This document shows positions 8,785 through 17,963 of a stretch of DNA of 64,000 bases, piece by piece. Both the position numbers and the translations under genes were made by a program. Below the pieces are notes generated by a model. The model worked only from the letters and a program-made list of their open reading frames with translations, was not told the DNA's origin and ran no database searches. Position 1 is the first letter of the stretch, and the number at the start of each line of letters is the position of its first letter. The DNA is taken from assembly GCF_900112135.1 (NCBI RefSeq), contig NZ_FOLC01000001.1, positions 124,001 to 188,000 of the forward strand, given 5' to 3'. This DNA is from Collimonas sp. OK412. GTDB lineage: Bacteria; Pseudomonadota; Gammaproteobacteria; Burkholderiales; Burkholderiaceae_D.

Positions 8785-9840
8785 ATGCCAGATCCCGCTG
8801 AATCCAATATCCGACTGACTTCCTTTTCGCATGGCGGCGGCTGCGGCTGCAAGATCGCGCCGGGCGTGCTGGCGGAAATCCTCAAAGGCTCGAGCGGATT
8901 CCCGGTGCCGAAAGAATTGATGGTGGGGATTGAAACCGCCGACGACGCCGCTGTCTATAAGCTCAACGACGAGCAGGCGCTGATCGCGACCACCGATTTT
9001 TTCATGCCGATCGTCGACGATCCTTACGACTTCGGCCGCATCGCCGCCACCAATGCGATTTCGGACGTGTACGCCATGGGCGGCACGCCGATCATGGCGC
9101 TGGCCCTGGTCGGCATGCCTATCGACAAGCTGCCGCTGGAAGTGATCGCCAGCATATTGAAAGGCGGCGAGTCGATTTGCGCCGAAGCAGGCATCCCGAT
9201 CGCCGGCGGCCATACCATCGATTCGGTCGAGCCGATCTACGGCCTGGTGGTGCTGGGCCTGGTCCATCCGTCCAAGGTCAAGCGCAACGCCGGCGCCAAG
9301 GCGGGAGACAAACTCATCCTGGGCAAGCCGATCGGCGTCGGCATCCTGTCGGCAGCCTTGAAAAAGGGCGCGCTGGATGCCGCCGGTTATGCCGCGCTGA
9401 TCAGCAATACGACCAAGCTGAACAAGCCTGGCCGGCTGCTGTCGGAACTGGCCGGGGTTAACGCCCTGACCGACGTCACAGGCTTCGGCTTGCTGGGTCA
9501 CATGCTGGAACTGGCGCGCGGCGCCAAGCTGTCCGCGCGGCTGGCAATGGGATTGATTCCTTTGCTGCCGCAGGTGCAGCAGCTGGCGGAGCAGGGATAT
9601 GTCACCGGCGCTTCCGGCCGCAACTGGAACGGCTACGCCAAGGACGTGACGCTGGCCGACGGCATCACGCCGGTGCAGCGCAGCCTGCTGACAGACCCGC
9701 AAACCTCGGGCGGCTTGCTGGTTTCCTGCGATCCCGCGGCGGTGGAGCAAGTGCTGGAGCTGTTCCGGCGCGAAGGGTTTGCCGAGGCTGCGGTCATCGG
9801 TGAAATGACCGCGGGCGGCGGCGTCGAAGTTGTGGCCTGA
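8785..9840 (+). CDS. selD: Selenide, water dikinase (selenophosphate synthase)
   Basis: Makes selenophosphate from selenide and ATP. It has 351 residues (E. coli 347). The catalytic Cys20 and Lys23 lie in SHGGGCGCK, and the Asp-rich nucleotide/Mg site is visible as ETADDAAVY and TTDFF. The HTIDSVEPIYG and DVTGFGLLGH segments are typical of the PurM-like fold. The enzyme uses Cys, not Sec. Pairing with mnmH suggests selenium here goes at least to tRNA; no selA/selB/selC is seen in the window. The stop codon at 9838-9840 directly abuts the convergent PepSY gene. Confidence 0.97.
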   Translation: MPDPAESNIRLTSFSHGGGCGCKIAPGVLAEILKGSSGFPVPKELMVGIETADDAAVYKLNDEQALIATTDFFMPIVDDPYDFGRIAATNAISDVYAMGGTPIMALALVGMPIDKLPLEVIASILKGGESICAEAGIPIAGGHTIDSVEPIYGLVVLGLVHPSKVKRNAGAKAGDKLILGKPIGVGILSAALKKGALDAAGYAALISNTTKLNKPGRLLSELAGVNALTDVTGFGLLGHMLELARGAKLSARLAMGLIPLLPQVQQLAEQGYVTGASGRNWNGYAKDVTLADGITPVQRSLLTDPQTSGGLLVSCDPAAVEQVLELFRREGFAEAAVIGEMTAGGGVEVVA

Positions 9841-11310
9841 CTAGGCCCTGTTCTTGAAAAACAAGGTGTCGCCCAGCCAGACGGCGATCATCGTCGCGCC
9901 CATCAACGGGAAGATGATGCCGAGCAGCGCCATATAGCCTTTCCAGCGCCTGATCGAGGGTGGCGGCTGCAGCACGCGCTTCGGCGCCCCGATCGAATGT
10001 TGCGGACGGCGCTTCCACCACATGATGAATCCGGTCGCGGCCATTCCCAGCAGCGCCATTGAAATGGCGGCGCAGATCAGCTGGTTGGCCAGGCCGAAAT
10101 ACTCTCCCATATGCAAGGCAACGCCGAGCGAGACCAGCTTGGAGACCGGGTTGTACTCGGAAAAACGCATGTCCTTCATGATCTTTCCGCTGTACTGGTC
10201 GATATGCAGCGTACGCTGCTGGTCAAGGTCGGAGCGGACAAATTCGCCAGCGCCAGGTGCATACGATGCGGTGAATACGCCGGAGCTCTTGCCCGGCAAG
10301 GCCAGCTGGTAGGTCTGCATGCCGTTGCGTGCCGCGATCGCCACCACCTGGTCGATCGCCAGGCGCTGCCGCGGCTGCTGCTTCGGCATATTCTGCGACG
10401 TCGGCACCGTGGTGGCGCCGACCGCCCACGGGACGCTGGCCAGAGGCAGGTCCTGCATTTTCATGCCGGGCATGTCCGGCATCGAAGCATGCGCGTCTGT
10501 CGGCATGTCCGCATGATGGACTTGGGTTTGCTTCGCTGCTACCTTTGGCGCCGTCTTTGCCGGCGCAGAATCCGCCCAGGTAACCACCGCCTGGAAATTC
10601 TTGCCCCAGAAACTGGACCACGGCAAGCCGCTCATGATGAAGAACACAGCGCCTATCGACACCCAGATGCCGGCTACCAGGTGCAGTTCACGCCAGACCG
10701 CACGGCCGCGCAGGCTAAGGCGCGGCAGCAGGGTGCCCCATGCCGAAAACCGTTTGCGCGGCCACCACAGGGCGATGCCGGTGCCGACCATCACCAGGGT
10801 CCAGCAGGCCGCCAGTTCCATCAGCCAGCCCCCCCATTTGCCGAGCAGCAGGTCACGATGGATTTGCCGCACCTGTTTCATCAGCCGGTGTTCGACGCTG
10901 AGCGTGCCCTGCACCTGGCCCGTGTACGGATTGACATAGACGCTGCTGCTGTCGCCGGATGCAAGGCGGAATACCGCTTCGGTGCTGCGCTCCGGATCCT
11001 GGCTGACGGCGATCGAACTCGCCTTGGCGTCAGGCGGCAACGCGCCGGCGGCGATGCCGAGCAGCTTGTCGTAGCCCAGCCTGGCCTGGGTGCCGGCGGG
11101 CACGAACAGCTTGTCGCCATAGAGCGCGCTTTCTATCTGCGGCTTGAAGACATAGATGGTGCCGGTGATGGCCAGCACGATCAGGAAGGGCATCACGAAC
11201 AGGCCGGCATAAAAATGCCAGCGCCACAGGATGCGGTAATTGCGCGACGAGATCGAACTGGTTTCGTCCGGTGCTTGTTGCTGATTTTTCTGCTGGAAAA
11301 CTGTCTGCAT
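9841..11310 (-). CDS. PepSY-associated TM helix protein with His/Met-rich loop
   Basis: An inner-membrane protein of 489 residues with the PepSY_TM layout: four main transmembrane segments near 33-52, 165-182, 210-228 and 395-415, plus one near 455-475, and large periplasmic loops. Conserved histidines flank the helices (WRWHFYAG, QIHRDLL, RELHLVAG), as in ferric-siderophore or metal reductases of this family. A loop at about 261-286 (roughly 10453-10530) is rich in His and Met (VHHADMP..., MPDMPGMKM), a pattern common in copper-handling proteins. It lies 40 bp after the TonB receptor stop, so both are probably one operon. Family annotations usually say iron uptake; the loop makes copper a serious alternative. 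Confidence 0.85.
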   Translation of the reverse strand: MQTVFQQKNQQQAPDETSSISSRNYRILWRWHFYAGLFVMPFLIVLAITGTIYVFKPQIESALYGDKLFVPAGTQARLGYDKLLGIAAGALPPDAKASSIAVSQDPERSTEAVFRLASGDSSSVYVNPYTGQVQGTLSVEHRLMKQVRQIHRDLLLGKWGGWLMELAACWTLVMVGTGIALWWPRKRFSAWGTLLPRLSLRGRAVWRELHLVAGIWVSIGAVFFIMSGLPWSSFWGKNFQAVVTWADSAPAKTAPKVAAKQTQVHHADMPTDAHASMPDMPGMKMQDLPLASVPWAVGATTVPTSQNMPKQQPRQRLAIDQVVAIAARNGMQTYQLALPGKSSGVFTASYAPGAGEFVRSDLDQQRTLHIDQYSGKIMKDMRFSEYNPVSKLVSLGVALHMGEYFGLANQLICAAISMALLGMAATGFIMWWKRRPQHSIGAPKRVLQPPPSIRRWKGYMALLGIIFPLMGATMIAVWLGDTLFFKNRA

Positions 11311-11350
11311 GATTGTTCCTTGCTAAAAGCGTGGGCCGGGTTGCGCCAGG

Positions 11351-13729
11351 TCAAAGGCTGACCTTGGCTTCCAGGTAGAAAGTCCGGCCTGGATAGGGGT
11401 AGTAGACGTAGTAGCGCTTGTCGGTCAGGTTGTCGATGCCGATTCCCAGCTCCGTGTTCCTGGTCGGCTTGAAGGTCAGCTTGGTGTCGAACACCAGGAA
11501 AGAACTGGTGCCGCCGAAGGTGGCGGGATTGGTGTCTGTATTGGTCAGCGTGTTGTACTGCCGGCCCGAATAACGTCCTGCCAGCATCACGGTGGCCTGG
11601 TCATTGACGCGGTAACTGCCGACCAGGTTGCTGCGCCACAGCGGGATGCGGTAGAAATTCTTGCCGACGGTGGCCGGGTTCTTGCTGTTTTCCAGGATGA
11701 TCGACCTGGTGTAGCCGACGCTGGCGCTCAGGTCCAGTCCGCGCAGGAACACGTCTTCACCCGAATAGCTGAGCTCGATCCCGCGCGAACGCACGCGGTC
11801 GATGTTCTGGATATTGGTGACGTTGGGGAATACCGTGGTGTTGGTCTGGCTGAACAGAGTGTTTTTCACATCGTCTTCAAACAGGGACATGCGCAGCATG
11901 CCGTTGAAATGCGACCACTCGGCGCTCAGCTCTTTCGCCAGGTCGTTTTCAGGTTTCAGGTTCGGATCGTTGTTGACCAGCGTCGAGCCGGTCAGGCTGC
12001 CCTGGAACAGTTCGCTGACGGTCGGGAAGCGGTAGGCGCGGCCGGTGGAAAAGCGCAGTGTCAGGTCGGACGTAGCCTGGTAAGACAGCGCCGCCTTCGG
12101 TGACCAGTAAGACAGGCTGCGACTGTCGTAGCGCTGGGCGGCGGTGCTGGTGGCGCGTGCGCCGTCATAGGCGCGCCAGTCCTCATAACGCAGGCCGTAG
12201 GTCAGTTTCCACAACTGGCTCAATTGCCAGGCATCCTGCGCGAACAGGGCCTGGGTTTCGGTCTTGCCGGCGAAGGCGTTGTTGAAGCTGCCGCCGTTGT
12301 TGCCGCGCCAGTTGTCCAGGTTGTACGTCGTGTTTTCCAGGAAATAATTATCGTAGTGATAGCCGAAGGTCGGCCAATGGCTGCCGGCGGCGACGCTTGC
12401 CGGCTTGTAGTCGGCCGCCAGGTCCAGGGTTTTCCAGCCCGAACCGTCGCCATAGGTGGCGACACCGCCCAGGTTGCTCGCGAGGCCGCTGCCGGCGGAG
12501 CGCGAGATGCTCTTCGAGACGTCGAAATACGAAGCGATCGCCGAATAGTTCCAGCCGCTGGCATGGCGGGTTTTCAGCGTCAGGCCGTACAGCTGGTTTT
12601 CGCTTTCGCTGGCTGCCGGCGCAAAGAACGAGGCCGGCAGGTTGTACTGGTAGCCGCCGATATTGACCAGTCCCGAATACACCGGTTTGCCGTTAGCGTC
12701 GCGCAGGAAGGTCTGGGTGCTGTTGCTCACCTGCTGGCGCCAGTAGCCGAAGGTGAAGCCGGCTTGCAGGGTCGGCGTGATGTCGTAGGCAGCCTTGAAC
12801 TTGAACTGGTCCTGCACCGCGCGTTCGGCGCCTTCGGCATTGACGCCGAAGATGGTGGCGGGCGCGCCGTTCGGATCGGTATATTGGTAGGCGCCCGTGA
12901 CCGGCACCGCGGCAGCGGTCGCCGGCTGGCTGGAGCGCGGCTGGCTGGCGTATACGAAGGGCTGGCCGGCGTTGCTGAGATGGTCTATGCCGAGCAGGAA
13001 GGACAGGTCGCCGACCTTGTTGCCGATCGCGGCGGTGCTCTTGTTGCCGTCGAAACGGCCGTCGACGCCGAACAGGCTGAACTGCTGGCTGAATACCTGG
13101 GCCTTGAACATCGCTTCCAGTTTGGTCGGCATCTTGGTAGTGATGGCGACCGTCGCGCCCATCGAATTGCCGGGATACAGCGCTGAAAAGGGGCCGTAGA
13201 CCACGTCCACCTGGGCGATGTCTTCCGGGAAAACCATCGACCAGCGCGGCGGGAAGCTGTGGGTATTGCCGAGGAAATTGCTGAGCAGCAGGCCGTCGGC
13301 GTACACCAGGCCGCGCGCGGTTTGCGAAGTGCCGTTGCCGCGCACCGAAATGGTGGCGTTCTCGTCGCCGATAAAACGCTTGCGCATTGCCATGTTCGGC
13401 ATGTATTTCAAGGCGTCTTCGGTATTGACGACGTTCAGGTTTTGCAATTGCGCGGCGGTGATCCGTTCGCTGCTGGCGGGCAGGTTGGGATCGAGCACCC
13501 GCTTTTCCCTGGCGCCGGTGACGAATACTTCCGGCACTGCATGGCTATCTTCTTCTGCCGCCCAGGCGCCTGGCGACAGCATGGGCAGGGCAAGCATGAG
13601 GACGAACGACTGCGGCAGCAACGCCGCCGACAAGGTGGACAACTGAGTGGACGGCTGGTGTGGCAAGCGCGGCCGCGGACAGTCGCGGCGCGATGAAGCA
13701 CTCTTGGTTTGCGTGAGCAAAGCGAGCAT
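11351..13729 (-). CDS. TonB-dependent outer-membrane receptor
   Basis: An outer-membrane transporter of 792 residues: a long signal region ending SPGAWA (near 59), a TonB-box-like EVFVTGA, a plug domain (about 70-190, with NTEDALKYMPN, ISVRGNG and DVVYGPFSALYPGNSMGA), and a 22-strand barrel ending YPYPGRTFYLEAKVSL. The frame is open upstream to 13972, but the ATG at 13729 has AGGGGA upstream and begins the signal peptide. It lies between a DUF2946 gene and a PepSY protein gene, all on the minus strand. The substrate is not recognisable; there is no siderophore synthesis nearby, and the neighbours point to a metal such as copper. The family call is secure. Confidence 0.92.
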   Translation of the reverse strand: MLALLTQTKSASSRRDCPRPRLPHQPSTQLSTLSAALLPQSFVLMLALPMLSPGAWAAEEDSHAVPEVFVTGAREKRVLDPNLPASSERITAAQLQNLNVVNTEDALKYMPNMAMRKRFIGDENATISVRGNGTSQTARGLVYADGLLLSNFLGNTHSFPPRWSMVFPEDIAQVDVVYGPFSALYPGNSMGATVAITTKMPTKLEAMFKAQVFSQQFSLFGVDGRFDGNKSTAAIGNKVGDLSFLLGIDHLSNAGQPFVYASQPRSSQPATAAAVPVTGAYQYTDPNGAPATIFGVNAEGAERAVQDQFKFKAAYDITPTLQAGFTFGYWRQQVSNSTQTFLRDANGKPVYSGLVNIGGYQYNLPASFFAPAASESENQLYGLTLKTRHASGWNYSAIASYFDVSKSISRSAGSGLASNLGGVATYGDGSGWKTLDLAADYKPASVAAGSHWPTFGYHYDNYFLENTTYNLDNWRGNNGGSFNNAFAGKTETQALFAQDAWQLSQLWKLTYGLRYEDWRAYDGARATSTAAQRYDSRSLSYWSPKAALSYQATSDLTLRFSTGRAYRFPTVSELFQGSLTGSTLVNNDPNLKPENDLAKELSAEWSHFNGMLRMSLFEDDVKNTLFSQTNTTVFPNVTNIQNIDRVRSRGIELSYSGEDVFLRGLDLSASVGYTRSIILENSKNPATVGKNFYRIPLWRSNLVGSYRVNDQATVMLAGRYSGRQYNTLTNTDTNPATFGGTSSFLVFDTKLTFKPTRNTELGIGIDNLTDKRYYVYYPYPGRTFYLEAKVSL

Positions 13730-13806
13730 AAATTCCCCTGGGCTTGAAACGAGATTCGTCCCCGGATTGCGCAGGCAAGCGGGGATAGGCGGTACTGCCG
13801 GTGAAA

Positions 13807-14190
13807 TCAGGAAAGGAGCAGGGGCGGGTCGAGCGGGTGAGTCTGGCCGCGGAATGGGCGTGGAGGGATGTAGTCGTAGGGCGGGAAGCTGGCGTGCGCG
13901 AAAGGCGCCACGGTCGCTTGCAGCAAATCGAAAGATGCCGGCGGCGGCGGGCTGTCGGCCAGCAGGGTGCAATAACCGCAGGCAGTCCAGTGGCCGGCGC
14001 CGGGCGCGGACGGCTTGCCGTCGTCAGCCGGCGGAGCGCTGACCAGTCCGGCCGCGGTGCAGATCTGGTTGTCTATCTGTATCGTCCCGGCCGCCTTGAG
14101 AGACTGGGAAACCGTCGGCATGAGGATGCCCAGCCAGATGGCAAACAGGCAGGCCCAGACCACAAGTTTTTGACGGCGGATACGTAACAT
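13807..14190 (-). CDS. DUF2946 family protein
   Basis: A small exported or membrane-anchored protein of about 127 residues with one N-terminal hydrophobic segment (LVVWACLFAIWLGILMP) and a periplasmic part containing ACGYC, the short Cys pair typical of DUF2946. The frame can be extended to 14241; ATG 14190 gives a normal signal/anchor. It is the first gene of a minus-strand set with the TonB receptor and PepSY protein. DUF2946 genes are often found beside TonB receptors linked to copper, and a CxxC site would suit a periplasmic metal-binding accessory protein. That role is inference. Confidence 0.8.
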   Translation of the reverse strand: MLRIRRQKLVVWACLFAIWLGILMPTVSQSLKAAGTIQIDNQICTAAGLVSAPPADDGKPSAPGAGHWTACGYCTLLADSPPPPASFDLLQATVAPFAHASFPPYDYIPPRPFRGQTHPLDPPLLLS

Positions 14191-14301
14191 GGATGACTTA
14201 CGAGGACGCAAGCATTGCGCAGACAGGATGAAACGGGCCAATTATATATGATGATCGCGGCGCAAACCTGTCACGCCGGACGGCATTCTTTTATCAATTC
14301 C

Positions 14302-15195
14302 TCATGCGGCCGCTTTGTCTTTGCCGGCTGCCAGCTGCGCCTGCTTCATTTCGCTCAGCAGGCAATGCAGCATCTCGCTCGACAGCCCATGCAGCACCAG
14401 GCGGTAGCCGGCGCCGAGGGTGGACATCGGCACCAGCGGATGCTTGTTGTTCAACAGCAGCAGGTGCTGGGGAGAGTTGAGTATGGTGGCCGCATACACC
14501 GCCATGGTTTCATCCAGCTGCAGCGAATTGGCGGCGCGCCAGAAATCGTTATCGGTCAGGAACAGCTGGTAGACCGGCGTAAAAATCTCGATGGCGGTCT
14601 GCAGGTCGATGAAGTTGAGAGCGCGCTGCGGCATGGCTGCCAGCGCCAGCGGCGGCTCGCTGATCATGCTGAAGTCGACCTCTTGCACCGCCGCCAGGGT
14701 CTTGCCTTCGGTGCGCAGCTGCTGGTTGAGCCGGATCACGAAATTGAACAGGTTCAGGTCATGTTTCAAGAACAGCTCGTCGCCCAGGTCGTCGATCGTC
14801 AACGGCGTCAGCGGCGACAGGGCGACGCTGACCGGCGCGTTGCGCTCGATGAATTCGATGATCTGCGCGCCAAGGTGGAAGTGGCGCAGTATCAGCCAGT
14901 TGGCCTCGGGCGAGACGAATCCTTTCAGACCCCACACCAGCAAGCGGTGCAGCGTTTTCGAGGCCGACCAGCGCTTCGGCAGGATCGTCTTCAAGACCTG
15001 GATCAGGATGATCATCAGCCGCGCCAGCGGCCGTACGAACGGCAGCAGGTACTGGCGCGACGGCGACGCCAGGTCGTGCAGCCAGGCGCTCTTGACCGGA
15101 TCCGGCAGCGGCGTGCTGCCATCCAGGTAGAGCGCCAGCCAGGGATTGGGATCGCGCGGATCGTGCGCGCGCTGCAGGAAATCGTCGCTTTGCAT
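14302..15195 (-). CDS. Conserved protein of unknown function, last gene of lipid-type operon
   Basis: 297 residues; not a family I can name with confidence. There is one moderately hydrophobic stretch near 50-72 (PFVRPLARLMIILIQVLKTI). The rest looks soluble and helical, with conserved-looking motifs FHLGAQIIEFIERN and HDLNLFNFVIRLN. There is no signal peptide. The gene starts 16 bp after the KAS III/di-iron fusion and is surely co-transcribed with it and the two lipid-modifying enzymes upstream. Its constant neighbours suggest an accessory enzyme or binding protein for the same lipid product, without further support. Confidence 0.75.
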   Translation of the reverse strand: MQSDDFLQRAHDPRDPNPWLALYLDGSTPLPDPVKSAWLHDLASPSRQYLLPFVRPLARLMIILIQVLKTILPKRWSASKTLHRLLVWGLKGFVSPEANWLILRHFHLGAQIIEFIERNAPVSVALSPLTPLTIDDLGDELFLKHDLNLFNFVIRLNQQLRTEGKTLAAVQEVDFSMISEPPLALAAMPQRALNFIDLQTAIEIFTPVYQLFLTDNDFWRAANSLQLDETMAVYAATILNSPQHLLLLNNKHPLVPMSTLGAGYRLVLHGLSSEMLHCLLSEMKQAQLAAGKDKAAA

Positions 15196-15211
15196 GGTTT
15201 GGGCCCGGTAA

Positions 15212-17098
15212 TTAATCTTGTATGTGTTCCAGCTGCATCAGGTATAGCTGTGCGGTACGCTTGGCGGTGGCGTAGATGGCCTCGGCCGCCTGCGGATCCA
15301 GGGCCAGGGTGATCTCCACCGCGGTCAGCCAGCGCGCCAGGTGGTGTTCGTCGTTGGCGCCGTGGTATTCCAGGAAACGGAATGCCTGCGGCGGCAACGC
15401 GACCTGCTGGCGCAGCAAGGGCAGCAGCGCCGGCACGATCCGTTGTCCGGTGCCTTCGATAATGTAGATGGCGCCCAGCAGCCCGACCGGGTTGGAGGTA
15501 GAGGCCAACGCGTGCAGGTAGCTGTTGAGCGCTTCGCCGCCGGGATTGCGCTTGAGCGCTGCGAGCGGCAGTTCGCCGCCGGCGGCCTGGTAGTCCTGGT
15601 ACAGGATCTGGAAATCGTTCTGCTCTTCGCCGGCATGGGTGGTGATCAACTGGCCGAGCGCGGCAAATTCGCCGTTGAGCGAGGCCACGGCTTCGCGCAT
15701 CCACAAACTGCCTTCCTTCACTTGCGGGGTCCACTGCGCGGTCCAGTTGCGGTAGGCGGCGACGTCGAAACGGCCGCTGACCAGGCGATGGATCACGGGG
15801 GTGCGCCAGGCTTGCGAACGGTAGTCTTGCCACAGGCTGGCCAGGCGCGTCAGCAGAGGCTGCAACGGCAGCGGCGCGGCCTCGGGCTGATGCGGGGCGG
15901 CGATCGCCGGCATGGCGACGCTGGCGCCGGCATTGCCGCCCGCCGCCGCGGCAGGCTGCGCGGATTCAGGCGCGTTCGCATCTTCCACCTCGAACAGCAT
16001 GTAGGCGGCCGTGATGCGGCCCGATTCCGGTATGAAGCAGAAAATCTTTTCGCCGGCGCGCAGGGTCTTTTCCTGCAGGAATTCCGCCAGCATGATGAAA
16101 ATCGACGCCGCGCCGGTATTGCCGCGGGTAGCCAGGTTGCTGTACCAGCGTTCAGGCGGGATGGTGAGTCCTGCCTTGGCCAGCAGCTCTTCAACCACCG
16201 GCATGAATTTGGCGGAAGAGTAGTGACACAGGAAATGGTCGACCTCTTCAGACTTGATCCATCCTGCTTCCACCAGCTTGACGTACTCATGGATGCAGAC
16301 ATCGAACAGGTGCGGCAGCAGGCGGATGTCCTGGCGCAGCGACAATGCGCCGGCGGCTTCAGCTTCGCCGGAAGAGGCAAAGTCCAGGAACGATTTGCTG
16401 CGGTCTTCCGTCAGGCCGAGCTGCATGCAGACCGGATAATCGCCGGAAAAGCTTTTCTGGTGCACCCACTTGAGCTTGATGCGCAAGCCGTTGCGCGGCT
16501 GCGGCTGGCGGCTGAACAGCATCGCGCCGGCGCCGTCGGACAGCATCCAGCGCAAGAAATGGGCGTCGAAATCGCTCTGGTAGCCGCGCGGCGCAAAGCG
16601 GCTGCGCTTGAACATGCGCGACGGCATTTCGGCGGCCACCGCCAGCGCCCGCTGGTGCGTGCCGAGTTCTATCGCCTGCGCGGCGAATTCTATGGCGCTG
16701 ACGCCGGCCGCGCACACGCCCTGGCTGGACAGGGTTTGCATGGGCGGCGCTCCCAGTTCGCCCTGGATCATGTTGGCAAATCCTGGCATCAGGGCATCGC
16801 CGCCGGATGATCCCACGCTCAGCAAGGAAACCTGGTCCAGCGCGGTGTCGGTCTGCCGCAGGCAGTCGCGGATGGCGCCGGCCGCCAGCTGGGCGTGGCT
16901 CTGCTCCGTATTGCCATCGGCGTCGATGGCGTAGTGCCGCGTCCGTATGCCGTTCTCGGCCAGGATGCGCTGCTTGATGCGGCCCGAGATGCGGTTGATC
17001 GGAGCGATATAGCGATCCATGTCGTCGTTGCCGACGGGCGCGCCCGGCAGGTGGAATCCTGCGGCGGCGAGATACACGCGATTGAACTCAGTTGGCAT
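15212..17098 (-). CDS. 3-oxoacyl-ACP synthase III-like / heme-oxygenase-like di-iron fusion
   Basis: A 628-residue fusion. Residues ~5-375 are a KAS III-like thiolase with the triad Cys129 (SSQGVCAAG), His292 (CHYSSAKF) and Asn327 (TRGNTGAAS). An Ala/Pro-rich linker (~375-412) leads to a second, all-helical domain (~415-625) with a heme-oxygenase-like di-iron signature: H488/E491 in THAGEE, Glu548 in IIEGTG, and H579-x3-D583-x2-H586. Such domains oxidise amino or fatty acids (for example UndA, which makes 1-alkenes by decarboxylation). ATG 17098, with AGGGA upstream, is preferred to the frame's 17134 start and overlaps the desaturase stop by 11 nt. A plausible role is chain elongation or condensation followed by oxidation of the same acyl chain; the product is unknown. 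Confidence 0.85.
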   Translation of the reverse strand: MPTEFNRVYLAAAGFHLPGAPVGNDDMDRYIAPINRISGRIKQRILAENGIRTRHYAIDADGNTEQSHAQLAAGAIRDCLRQTDTALDQVSLLSVGSSGGDALMPGFANMIQGELGAPPMQTLSSQGVCAAGVSAIEFAAQAIELGTHQRALAVAAEMPSRMFKRSRFAPRGYQSDFDAHFLRWMLSDGAGAMLFSRQPQPRNGLRIKLKWVHQKSFSGDYPVCMQLGLTEDRSKSFLDFASSGEAEAAGALSLRQDIRLLPHLFDVCIHEYVKLVEAGWIKSEEVDHFLCHYSSAKFMPVVEELLAKAGLTIPPERWYSNLATRGNTGAASIFIMLAEFLQEKTLRAGEKIFCFIPESGRITAAYMLFEVEDANAPESAQPAAAAGGNAGASVAMPAIAAPHQPEAAPLPLQPLLTRLASLWQDYRSQAWRTPVIHRLVSGRFDVAAYRNWTAQWTPQVKEGSLWMREAVASLNGEFAALGQLITTHAGEEQNDFQILYQDYQAAGGELPLAALKRNPGGEALNSYLHALASTSNPVGLLGAIYIIEGTGQRIVPALLPLLRQQVALPPQAFRFLEYHGANDEHHLARWLTAVEITLALDPQAAEAIYATAKRTAQLYLMQLEHIQD

Positions 17099-17963
17099 TC
17101 TTCTTCCCTGGCTGCATAAGGCTGCGGCTGGCACGGTGCGGCCACAGCAGACTCAAAATGAAAGTACGGAACATGTAAGGCAGTAACGGTCCTGCATTCA
17201 GTTGCGGATGCACCAGGTGGCGGTAGCGCTGGTGCAGGGCGGGCAATTGCGTCCAGTGCGCACGCGGATGGCGATGGTGCGCCGTATGCAGGCCGATATT
17301 GAACAGCAGCGGATTGACCGGGCCCTCGAAATTGCGGGCGAAGTCGGTCGGGGAATGGCCGTCCGTATGGGCATGCTGCAGGTAATTGGTGGCCAGCAGC
17401 CAATGCAAGCCATGCAGCTGCGGCAGCAGCACCAGCAGCAGGAATTTGTGCCAGTCGAGCCAGGCCAGCAGCATCCACAGCAAGGCCACCGCGAGGTATT
17501 GGCGCAGGAAATAGCGGGATACGCCGGCGTGGCGACGGCGCATGCGCAGCAGCCAGCGCCATATCAGGGGATACAGGACAAGTGCCGCCTGCACCGGGTG
17601 CAGCAGGTAACCGAGCAGATGGTTGGTGTCGCCGCCGAAACGATAGGTGCGCGCTACATCCAGCGGGCCGTGGCGGTAGCGGTGATGGTTGCCGTTGTGC
17701 GCCGGATAGAATACGAAAGTGGGGTGCCCTTGCAGCAGCGTGATCCAGAAATCGGTGAGGCGGTTGAGTTGGCGCCCGTTCCAGATGCGCAAATGGGCGT
17801 GGTTGTGGTGGATCACGCCTGTGCCCAAGGTCAGGAACAGCAGCAAGCCGTATAGCAGCGCGTTCAGCAGCGACAGTTCCGGATGGCGCCAAAGATAGGC
17901 GGCCAGCAGCGGCAGGGCAATCAGATACGCCAGGCTTTGCCAGTCGCGGCGGTTACGCAGCAT
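17088..17963 (-). CDS. Membrane fatty acid desaturase family protein
   Basis: A multi-pass membrane di-iron enzyme of 291 residues. Histidine clusters typical of the family are HHNHAH (about 52), HNGNHHRYRH (about 90), HAHTDGH (about 200) and HTAHHRH (about 225), embedded between hydrophobic segments (LAYLIALPLLAAYLW, LLYGLLLFLTLGTG and others). The ATG at 17963 overlaps the hydroxylase stop by 11 nt; the longer open frame upstream is a shadow of that gene. It would insert a double bond into, or hydroxylate, an acyl chain. Substrate and regiochemistry cannot be told from sequence. Confidence 0.85.
   Translation of the reverse strand: MLRNRRDWQSLAYLIALPLLAAYLWRHPELSLLNALLYGLLLFLTLGTGVIHHNHAHLRIWNGRQLNRLTDFWITLLQGHPTFVFYPAHNGNHHRYRHGPLDVARTYRFGGDTNHLLGYLLHPVQAALVLYPLIWRWLLRMRRRHAGVSRYFLRQYLAVALLWMLLAWLDWHKFLLLVLLPQLHGLHWLLATNYLQHAHTDGHSPTDFARNFEGPVNPLLFNIGLHTAHHRHPRAHWTQLPALHQRYRHLVHPQLNAGPLLPYMFRTFILSLLWPHRASRSLMQPGKKNAN

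Noticed and set aside
8785-8860. Selenocysteine-containing SelD
   Set aside because: The active site reads GCGCK with ordinary TGC codons; no in-frame TGA is present.
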